The notes beneath the pieces were generated by a model. The model searched no databases. It had not been told where the DNA came from and saw nothing but the letters and a program-made list of their open reading frames with translations. A program made the position numbers and the translations under genes. Positions 50,513 to 56,511 of a stretch of DNA of 56,511 bases are shown here, piece after piece; position 1 is the first letter of the stretch; every line of letters begins with the position of its first letter. This stretch comes from an uncultured Bacilli bacterium (GTDB taxonomy: Bacteria; Bacillota_I; Bacilli_A; RF39; UBA660), in assembly GCA_947629025.1 (NCBI GenBank), contig CANRCC010000008.1:1-56511 (forward strand). The letters are read 5' to 3'.

Positions 50513-51922
50513 ATGAATAATAAAAGAAAAAATAATAATATTAAACAAAAGAGAAAAACTACTACAGTAAAAAGAAAAAAAAGAAGATTAAGAAAAGGAA
50601 GAGTCTTACTTGTTTTACTATTATTCATATTTATTATTGTAACAATAAAATTCATAAGCTATCTAATATATAATCACAATATATATAATACTATTACTAA
50701 TAACAAAACAAATATTGCAAAGATAAACATAAAAAAAGATAAGTTAAAATTATCAAATAAAAATATAAATTATATTAATAAAAATTTAGATAAAATTAAA
50801 ATAAAAAATGATGATACAATAATTACGATATTAGGAAAAAATGTAAAAAATAATATGAATCTAGATTTTACTATTTATAATAAAAAAATTAAAAATAAAA
50901 ACTTTAATAATTCAAAATCTTTATATATTGAAAATAATTCTACGCTAAAAAAATCTATTAATTTAAAAATTAAATTACCAGGTTACTTAAGAAGAAATAA
51001 TATTGTTGATATATATGGTGTTGATAATAAAGAACAAATTAAAATAATTAAAAAATCAGTAAATATAAAAGATAAATATGTAACATTTAATTTATCAAAA
51101 AAATACTCAAAATATTTTATAACTTACGTTAAAGTAACAGATATAAAAATTGATTCAGATATAGAAGTATTAAAAAAAGAAGAATTAAATTTTAAAATAA
51201 AATATGAACCAACAGCATCAACTATAAAAGAAGTAACATATGATAATTTAGGTGATAATTTTGTTATGAGAAATGATAATTTAGTTGCCAAAAAAATTGG
51301 TAAATTTAAAATAACTTTAAAAGTTAAAAATTCTAATATTAAAAAGAATGTTAATATAATAGTTAAAGAAAATAATCCAAAAATAGAAAAAAAAGATGGC
51401 TTAACATATGTAAATGGAATACTTATTGTTAATAAGACATATTCATTACCAAAAGATTATGATCCAGGTTCATTAAAAAAAGAAACTGTAAATGCATATA
51501 ACAAAATGAAAGAAGCAGCAAAAAAAGATAATATTAATTTATTTATAGCATCAGGATATAGATCTTATGAAACACAAGATGAACTATATAACTATTATGT
51601 AAAAATAGATGGAAAGAAAAAAGCGGATACATATTCTGCAAGACCGGGCTTTTCAGAGCATCAAACAGGTTATGCTATGGACTTAAATATAGTAGATTCT
51701 TCATTTGAGGGAACACCAGAAGCAATATGGATTGCAAACAATTCATATAAATATGGATTTATAATTAGATATCCAAAAGGAAAAGAAAGTATAACAGGAT
51801 ATAAATATGAACCATGGCATGTTAGATATTTAGGAAAAGAACTTGCTAAAAAAGTTTATGATAGCAATCTTACATTAGAAGAATACTTAAATATAGAATC
51901 AAAGTACTCTAGTAGTGATTAA
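50513..51922 (+). CDS. VanY-type D-Ala-D-Ala carboxypeptidase, membrane-anchored
   Basis: 469 residues. A basic cytosolic N-terminus (NNKRKNNNIKQKRKTT) and a membrane helix (about 30-50) are followed by a Lys/Asn-rich stalk of some 270 residues and a C-terminal M15B peptidase domain. Zinc-site motifs are intact: GYRSYETQDELY, SARPGFSEHQTGYAMDL (His and Asp ligands) and EPWHVRYLG (Glu and His). It trims D-Ala from peptidoglycan stem peptides and so controls cross-linking. ATG 50513 is preferred; GTG 50504 is an in-frame alternative. The stalk contains an immunoglobulin-like region (IKYEPTASTIKEVTYD) that may position the enzyme in the wall. Confidence 0.88.
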   Translation: MNNKRKNNNIKQKRKTTTVKRKKRRLRKGRVLLVLLLFIFIIVTIKFISYLIYNHNIYNTITNNKTNIAKINIKKDKLKLSNKNINYINKNLDKIKIKNDDTIITILGKNVKNNMNLDFTIYNKKIKNKNFNNSKSLYIENNSTLKKSINLKIKLPGYLRRNNIVDIYGVDNKEQIKIIKKSVNIKDKYVTFNLSKKYSKYFITYVKVTDIKIDSDIEVLKKEELNFKIKYEPTASTIKEVTYDNLGDNFVMRNDNLVAKKIGKFKITLKVKNSNIKKNVNIIVKENNPKIEKKDGLTYVNGILIVNKTYSLPKDYDPGSLKKETVNAYNKMKEAAKKDNINLFIASGYRSYETQDELYNYYVKIDGKKKADTYSARPGFSEHQTGYAMDLNIVDSSFEGTPEAIWIANNSYKYGFIIRYPKGKESITGYKYEPWHVRYLGKELAKKVYDSNLTLEEYLNIESKYSSSD

Positions 51923-51978
51923 AACTTGAAAAAATACGTTCAATATGCTAAAATAACAAGCATTTGGAGGGGGTATTT

Positions 51979-52812
51979 ATGCAAGTAGAGGAAGATTTAA
52001 AAGCAGCAATTAATATAATTAATTCTAAAAAAGTAGATAAAAGAGAATATAAACCTGTAAGAATTTTACCTAATTATTCACAAAAAACTTTTAAGAATAT
52101 TAAATTTAATGCTTCTAATATTTTAAGTAAATGTATATCAATATCAGATATATTAGATTTACTATGTTATAGTCCAAATATTAGTTGCTATAGCTTTAAT
52201 AGATTAGATGAATATTTTATTAACTTAATGATTCAATTTTTAAACTTAACACATCATAGATATATAGAAAATATTTTTAATAGGGAAAGTATAGATCAAA
52301 GAAATACATATTTAAAAATTAGAGATAACTTAGATGAAAAAACAAGATATTTTTTTGATGAAATATATAAACATATAAAATGTTCAAATATTTTTAATAC
52401 AAAACTATGTAATATGACAAGTTATGATTATAAATTACTTGAAAGATATGTAGGACATTTTTTAATTGAAAGATATGCAAAAGCATGCAAAAATGCAAAA
52501 GAGAAAAAAGTAGTATTTAGTTTATGTAAAGATTCTGATTTAGATTCAACATTTAAAGAAAATTCATTCAGTTTTATTAATTTAGGATATGATATAAGTG
52601 ATATGGATGAAGATAGAATTAGTTATATTTTAGATAAAACTAAATCAAAAGTTGTCCCATTATTAAAAGAAAGTGGAAAAATAAAAGTATTTAGAAGTAC
52701 AAGAGATATCGATTTACAAGATCTTTTAAAAATTGAAACAAGAAGTATTGATGATCCAAATAGTAAAAAAGATGAATGTAAAAAAGAATATGTATATGTG
52801 TATAGAAAATAA
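51979..52812 (+). CDS. Unknown soluble protein (277 residues)
   Basis: Not recognised. The start region VEEDLKAAINIINSKKVDKREYKPVR is polar; the rest is helical with several Cys (DLLCYSPNISCYSF) and a charged C-terminal part ending KKEYVYVYRK. No membrane segment, no signal, no motif I can name. ATG 51979 follows an unusually strong GGAGGGGG. It is preceded by a short intergenic region without a convincing promoter, and followed by the promoter of the pyrophosphatase gene. Confidence 0.6.
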   Translation: MQVEEDLKAAINIINSKKVDKREYKPVRILPNYSQKTFKNIKFNASNILSKCISISDILDLLCYSPNISCYSFNRLDEYFINLMIQFLNLTHHRYIENIFNRESIDQRNTYLKIRDNLDEKTRYFFDEIYKHIKCSNIFNTKLCNMTSYDYKLLERYVGHFLIERYAKACKNAKEKKVVFSLCKDSDLDSTFKENSFSFINLGYDISDMDEDRISYILDKTKSKVVPLLKESGKIKVFRSTRDIDLQDLLKIETRSIDDPNSKKDECKKEYVYVYRK

Positions 52813-52820
52813 ATAATTTA

Positions 52821-52850
52821 TTGACAAAGATTTATTTAAAGTAATAAAAT
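52821..52850 (+). promoter_or_regulatory. Promoter of the pyrophosphatase gene
   Basis: Consensus TTGACA (52821-52826), an 18-base spacer and TAAAAT (52845-52850). Confidence 0.75.
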
Positions 52851-52875
52851 AGTATTGTTTAAAGGAGTGATATTA

Positions 52876-54489
52876 ATGGGAAAAGTATATGTTTTTGGTC
52901 ATCAAAATCCAGATACAGATTCAGTAACATCAGCAATTAGTTTATCATATTTAAAAAATCAACTAGGTATGGATACAGAACCTAGAGTATTAGGTCATAT
53001 TAATAAAGAATCTAAATATGTACTTGATTATTTTAAAATAAAAGAACCAAAATATTTAAATGATGTTAAGTTACAATTAAAAGATGTAGAATATTTAAAA
53101 GATGTATATATTGATAAAAATAGTTCTATAAACGATGTATATGAGTATCTAAATGAAAAAGGAATAACTGGTACTCCAGTAGTAGAAGATAAAAATAAGT
53201 ATTATGGTATTGTAACAGTTAAAGATATAGCTAAAGAATTAATAAAAGGTGATATACATTTTTTAGATGCTACATATGAAAATATTTTAAATGTGTTAGA
53301 TGGAGAAGAAGTATTAAAATATGATGATAATATAAAAGGTGATATATTAGTCGCATCATATAGAAGTACAACATTCTTAAATAATATTAATCTAACTAAA
53401 GATAATATCTTAATAGTAGGAGATAGGCATAGTATTATTGAAGATGCTGTAAATAAAGGTATAAAATTACTAATAGTAACAGGTAATGGAGAGATAAAAG
53501 ATAATCATTTAAAAATTGCAAAACAAAATAAAGTTAATATAATTAGAACAAAGAATGATTCTTTTACTACATCTAAAAAAGTAGGTTTATCTAATTCAAT
53601 AAGTACTATAATTAAAAATGATTCATCAAAAGTATTTAAGGAAAATGATTATTATGATGATTTTATTGAAAATTCACAAAAATTAAAACATAATAATTAT
53701 CCAATTTTAAATAATAAAAATGAATGCTTAGGATTAATAAGAATTACAGAAATAGTAAAAAAGAATAATAAACAAGTTATATTAGTAGATCATCAAGAAA
53801 AAGATCAAAGTGTTATAGGTTTAGATGAAGCAAATATACTTGAAATAGTAGATCATCATAAAATAGGAAATATAAATACAAATGACCCAATTAATTTTAG
53901 AAATATGACAGTAGGTAGTACTAATACAATTCTTTATTTTATGTATGATGAAAATAATATTAAAATACCAAAAGAAATTGCAGGAATAATGCTTTCTGGA
54001 ATATTATCAGATACGTTATGTCTTCAAAGTCCTACAACTACTGATTTAGATAAAAAAGTAGTAGAAAGTTTAGCTAAAATAGCGGAAGTAGATTATGAAA
54101 AATATGCAAATGATATGTTTAAAGCTGGAACATCACTTGAGGGATTAACAAAAGAAGAAGTAATCAAAAGTGATTTTAAATCATTCCCAGTTGATGATAA
54201 AAAATTTGCAATAGGTCAAGTATTTACACTTGATGTTGATAGAATATTTAATGAACTTGATAGCTATATAGAAAAACTAGAAGAAATAAAAGAAAAAGAA
54301 GGATATATGTTCATAATAATTTGTATAACTGATATATTAAAAAATGGATCATATATTATTTATACAAAAGATGCAAAAAAAGTACTTGAAGAAATATATA
54401 ATACTAATGTTAAACAAGGTTATTATGTTGATGGTTTAGTGTCAAGAAAAAAACAAATTCTTCCAGATGTTTTAGACAAATTAATGTAA
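52876..54489 (+). CDS. Manganese-dependent inorganic pyrophosphatase with CBS domains (CBS-PPase)
   Basis: 537 residues. The DHH catalytic core is split by a regulatory insert: N-terminal VFGHQNPDTDSVTSAI holds metal ligands, a CBS pair with an intervening DRTGG-like region fills about 70-300 (GTPVVEDKNKYYGIVTVKDI, NYPILNNKNECLGLIRI), then LVDHQEKD and IVDHHKIGNI, and a DHHA2 domain ends with SRKKQILPD. CBS-PPases hydrolyse pyrophosphate and are controlled by adenine nucleotides and diadenosine polyphosphates bound to the insert. ATG 52876 follows AAAGGAG; TTG 52855 is rejected. Confidence 0.92.
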   Translation: MGKVYVFGHQNPDTDSVTSAISLSYLKNQLGMDTEPRVLGHINKESKYVLDYFKIKEPKYLNDVKLQLKDVEYLKDVYIDKNSSINDVYEYLNEKGITGTPVVEDKNKYYGIVTVKDIAKELIKGDIHFLDATYENILNVLDGEEVLKYDDNIKGDILVASYRSTTFLNNINLTKDNILIVGDRHSIIEDAVNKGIKLLIVTGNGEIKDNHLKIAKQNKVNIIRTKNDSFTTSKKVGLSNSISTIIKNDSSKVFKENDYYDDFIENSQKLKHNNYPILNNKNECLGLIRITEIVKKNNKQVILVDHQEKDQSVIGLDEANILEIVDHHKIGNINTNDPINFRNMTVGSTNTILYFMYDENNIKIPKEIAGIMLSGILSDTLCLQSPTTTDLDKKVVESLAKIAEVDYEKYANDMFKAGTSLEGLTKEEVIKSDFKSFPVDDKKFAIGQVFTLDVDRIFNELDSYIEKLEEIKEKEGYMFIIICITDILKNGSYIIYTKDAKKVLEEIYNTNVKQGYYVDGLVSRKKQILPDVLDKLM

Positions 54490-54515
54490 AGTTACTATTA
54501 AAGTAACTTTTTTTT
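54488..54515 (+). terminator. Terminator of the pyrophosphatase gene
   Basis: AAAGTTACT / AGTAACTTT stem and a T-run, overlapping the stop codon. Confidence 0.8.
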
Positions 54516-54568
54516 AGTTGAATTATAAAAAAAAGATATATACTATAATTGAAATAGGAGGAAATAAT

Positions 54569-55426
54569 ATGAGTGAAAATAATAATGTAAAAAATAAAAA
54601 AACATCAATACTAGTAATAATTATAGTAGTGTTATTACTAATAATAATTGGATTGATATTAATTATGGCAAAATCTATTTTTGACAATGATAAGTATGAT
54701 GATTTTGAAGATCAATTAGAAGATGTTGCAGAAAGATATGTTCTTACAAATAATTATGATTTAAGTAGTCTACCATCAAGTATTGTAATTAAAGATTTAA
54801 GTAGCATGATTAATAATGATTTAAAAAATAAATGTGATGGATATGTATTAATACGTAAAGAACATGATGATGATGGTTATGAATATGATTATGATGCATA
54901 TATAAATTGTGGTAATTATAAAACTAAAGGTTACGATAGTATTAATGCTAATAAAACTGTCTTAAATTTAAATGATAATACAAGTAATCAAAATAATAAT
55001 ACTCAAAACCAAGATAAAAATGCATGCCCAGAATATGTAACAAATCTTAAGGATGATGATATAGTTTCAAAATACAGTTATAAAGCTATTGGTGATGAAT
55101 CAGATGGAGGAATTGAGCTAACTTTATATAATAATATTATGTATATATATTCTGGTTGGGGAATGACACAAACAGATGGCTTTTATGGTCAATATAGTAT
55201 AGAGGGTAATAAATTAACAATAAAAAGATTAGTATATGGATATAAGCAGAGTGATGGTACATATTATTGCTCTAATTCTGATAATATTCCTAATTATAAT
55301 GATACTATTTTCACTATTAATAGTGACTCAAGTATTTCAACAACATCATATGAACCATATCAAGAAAAAGATGGCGAATTATATGGTGATATGACTTATC
55401 CTATTACATTAAAAAAAGTAAAATAA
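54569..55426 (+). CDS. Membrane-anchored extracellular protein with pilin-like domain (family member 3)
   Basis: 285 residues. A membrane helix (about 15-36, ILVIIIVVLLLIIIGLILIM) is followed by the same domain found in the proteins at 21450 and 38014: YDDFEDQLEDVAERYVLTNN, LSSLPSSIVIKDL, CDGYVLIRKEHDDDGYEYD and YINCGNYKTKGYD. An Asn/Gln linker leads to a second C-terminal domain of about 120 residues (YKAIGDESDGGIELTLYNN, GWGMTQTDGFYGQYSIEGNKL, YYCSNSD) with beta-strand spacing and a Cys pair. ATG 54569 follows AGGAGG; the longer frame from 54518 is rejected. Function probably extracellular. Confidence 0.65.
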   Translation: MSENNNVKNKKTSILVIIIVVLLLIIIGLILIMAKSIFDNDKYDDFEDQLEDVAERYVLTNNYDLSSLPSSIVIKDLSSMINNDLKNKCDGYVLIRKEHDDDGYEYDYDAYINCGNYKTKGYDSINANKTVLNLNDNTSNQNNNTQNQDKNACPEYVTNLKDDDIVSKYSYKAIGDESDGGIELTLYNNIMYIYSGWGMTQTDGFYGQYSIEGNKLTIKRLVYGYKQSDGTYYCSNSDNIPNYNDTIFTINSDSSISTTSYEPYQEKDGELYGDMTYPITLKKVK

Positions 55427-55452
55427 TAAAAGTGTGAATATAATTAAAAAAC

Positions 55453-55478
55453 TGAATCATTAAAATGATTCTTTTTTT
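55453..55478 (+). terminator. Terminator hairpin, also the left edge of the Rpn repeat
   Basis: GAATCATT-AAA-ATGATTC stem followed by seven T. The identical hairpin occurs at 56366-56392, where it encodes the last codons of the Rpn gene. This copy therefore looks like the 3' remnant of a lost upstream Rpn gene. Confidence 0.7.
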
Positions 55479-55599
55479 CATTTTTAGGGGAATTAGAAAA
55501 TAAAAAGAGAAAATAATTAGTGAAAGGAGGTATAAGATATGAAATATTATACCGGCAAATATGATAGAGCATTTAAAGAAATAATGCTTAATGAAAAAA
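55453..55599 (+). repeat. Direct repeat, left copy (pairs with 56366-56511)
   Basis: The terminator hairpin, spacer, ribosome site and first codons of the Rpn gene recur nearly identically at 56366-56511. Differences are one T in the T-run (7 versus 8) and one substitution just before AAAGGAGG (TTAGTG versus TTATTG). The repeat period is about 914 bases. The right copy continues past the window edge, so its full length cannot be seen. Confidence 0.9.
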
Positions 55600-56381
55600 A
55601 TAAAGATATATTAAAATTCTTATTAGAAAGTATATTAGAAATAAAGATAAATAATATACAAATAAAAAGACAAGAAAGAAATGTAGGAAATATAAATGTA
55701 AAAGGAAAGACAGTAGATGCCTTATTAGAAACAGATATAGGAAAAGTACAAATAGAAGTAAATACAAGTAATGAATATTATGTACATCCAAGGAATATGG
55801 CATATATATCAGATATATATTCACATAATACATTAGTAGGAGAAATATATACAGAAGATATAATGCATATACAAATAAACTTATCATATGGAATAAAAGA
55901 TAATAAAGCATATAGAGTATATTATGTACAAGATGAAGAAGGAAAGAAATTTATAGAAAATTTAAAAATATATGAATATAATATGGATTTTTATAAGAAA
56001 ATATGGGATAATAAAAAAGAAGAATTAATAAGAAGAAACAAAGCATTAGTGATGTTAAACTTAGAGAAAGAAGACTTACAAATTCTATCAAAGAAAGATA
56101 AGGCGGTAGAAAAGTATATGAAAGAATTAGATAGATTAAATGAAGATCCAGAATTTAGAGAATATATGAGTTATGAAGAAGACCAAAGGAAGATATTAAA
56201 CTCAAGATTAAAGAAAGCAGAAGAAGATGGGATTGAAAAAGGCATAAAGAAAGGCATAAAAGAAGGTATTGAAAATGAAAAATTACAAATAGTACAAAAT
56301 ATGCTTAAGGATAACTTAGATATAAATCTAATCTCAAAATATACAGGCTTATCAATAGATGAAATTGAATCATTAAAATGA
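55539..56381 (+). CDS. Rpn family recombination-promoting nuclease/putative transposase (PD-(D/E)XK), copy 1
   Basis: 280 residues. The N-terminus MKYYTGKYDRAFKEIMLNE, then LKFLLESILEIKI, the nuclease core VDALLETDIGKVQIEVNTSNEYY (PD-(D/E)XK-type D...ExN pattern near residue 62) and RNMAYISDIYSH match the Rpn/YhgA-like transposase-fold family. A charged coiled region and a short GIEKGIKKGIKEGIENEK repeat lead to the C-terminal ISKYTGLSIDEIESLK. Rpn proteins are RecA-independent recombination nucleases spread in many gut bacteria. Strong AAAGGAGG. The terminator stem encodes the last residues. Confidence 0.88.
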   Translation: MKYYTGKYDRAFKEIMLNEKNKDILKFLLESILEIKINNIQIKRQERNVGNINVKGKTVDALLETDIGKVQIEVNTSNEYYVHPRNMAYISDIYSHNTLVGEIYTEDIMHIQINLSYGIKDNKAYRVYYVQDEEGKKFIENLKIYEYNMDFYKKIWDNKKEELIRRNKALVMLNLEKEDLQILSKKDKAVEKYMKELDRLNEDPEFREYMSYEEDQRKILNSRLKKAEEDGIEKGIKKGIKEGIENEKLQIVQNMLKDNLDINLISKYTGLSIDEIESLK

Positions 56382-56511
56382 TTCTTTTTTTTCATTTTTA
56401 GGGGAATTAGAAAATAAAAAGAGAAAATAATTATTGAAAGGAGGTATAAGATATGAAATATTATACCGGCAAATATGATAGAGCATTTAAAGAAATAATG
56501 CTTAATGAAAA
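56366..56511 (+). repeat. Direct repeat, right copy (truncated by window end)
   Basis: Second copy of the sequence at 55453-55599: hairpin with eight T, spacer, AAAGGAGG and the start of a second Rpn gene, identical over the whole visible coding part. It indicates a head-to-tail tandem duplication of the Rpn unit. Confidence 0.9.
56453..56511 (+). CDS. Rpn family nuclease, copy 2 (partial, runs off the window)
   Basis: Starts at ATG 56453 behind AAAGGAGG and reads MKYYTGKYDRAFKEIMLNE, identical at the base level to the start of copy 1 over all visible bases. Only 19 codons are present. It cannot be told whether this copy is intact. It follows copy 1 directly, separated only by the shared terminator/leader segment of about 70 bases. 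Confidence 0.85.
   Translation, partial: MKYYTGKYDRAFKEIMLNE

Noticed and set aside
52855-52875. TTG 52855 and other upstream non-ATG starts (25714, 28984, 33677, 51964, 54518)
   Set aside because: In each case a good ribosome site lies between the upstream codon and a later ATG, so the later ATG was chosen.
1-56511. CRISPR arrays, rRNA genes and insertion sequences with terminal inverted repeats
   Set aside because: No regularly spaced short repeats, no rRNA-like sequence and no DDE transposase with inverted ends were seen; the only transposase-like gene is of the Rpn family.

Overview
The window is very AT-rich (G+C looks like roughly a quarter by eye) and densely packed. Its backbone is ordinary Bacillota of the class Bacilli: rbgA-rnhB-topA, T-box controlled serS and pheST, miaB followed by a ymcA/ricA gene, polA, priA, rpsB-tsf, frr, and rpsP-khpA. 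Two spore genes are recognisable: sspI (small acid-soluble spore protein, near pheST as in Bacillus) and cotE (outer coat morphogenesis). This points to an endospore former or a recent descendant of one, probably an uncultured gut-type Bacilli lineage with a streamlined genome. UGA is read as stop and conserved tryptophans are TGG, so this is not a code-4 mollicute. Many promoters carry an extended -10 (TGnTATAAT). Arginine is almost always AGA.

Layout. 1-9.97 kb: tail of dinD, then rbgA, rnhB, topA, T-box/serS, a tandem pair of cysteine-rich proteins of unknown function, fhs, miaB, ricA-like. 9.98-24.2 kb: DUF368 lipid-carrier translocase (minus strand), an unknown gene, T-box/pheS-pheT, sspI and a GD-type kinase-like protein (minus strand), polA, an unknown gene, an nfeD-SPFH pair, a membrane-anchored pilin-like protein, an unknown gene and a XerC/D recombinase. 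24.2-25.5 kb: a degenerate PfkB-like protein, a stand-alone Smr protein and tRNA-Thr(CGU).

25.6-37.9 kb is an accessory block made mostly of monocistronic, poorly recognised genes. It holds a TetR regulator with a zinc-dependent phospholipase C-like protein and an unknown partner, several orphan proteins, a frameshifted WG-repeat gene, an ART-like protein, a transglutaminase-like protein, a GNAT acetyltransferase, a pyroglutamyl-peptidase/nitrilase fusion and a decayed gene. Two short promoter-to-terminator units at about 28.9 and 33.5 kb, with similar terminators, may be small RNAs.

38.0-56.5 kb: a large membrane-anchored repeat protein, priA, rpsB (with a SAP/Rho-N-like tail) and tsf, a membrane thioredoxin, an unknown gene, frr, cotE, rpsP-khpA, a zinc-ribbon membrane protein, a YebC regulator, a VanY-type carboxypeptidase, a CBS-containing Mn-dependent pyrophosphatase, a third pilin-like membrane protein, and a tandem array of Rpn/PD-(D/E)XK transposase-family genes whose second copy runs off the end.

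Functional threads: translation and ribosome assembly (RbgA, SerS, PheST, S2, EF-Ts, RRF, S16, KhpA, MiaB, Smr), DNA maintenance (TopA, RNase HII, Pol I, PriA, Xer), envelope and cell surface (DUF368, VanY, NfeD/SPFH and three proteins sharing one membrane-proximal extracellular domain), and spore formation (SspI, CotE, RicA-like).
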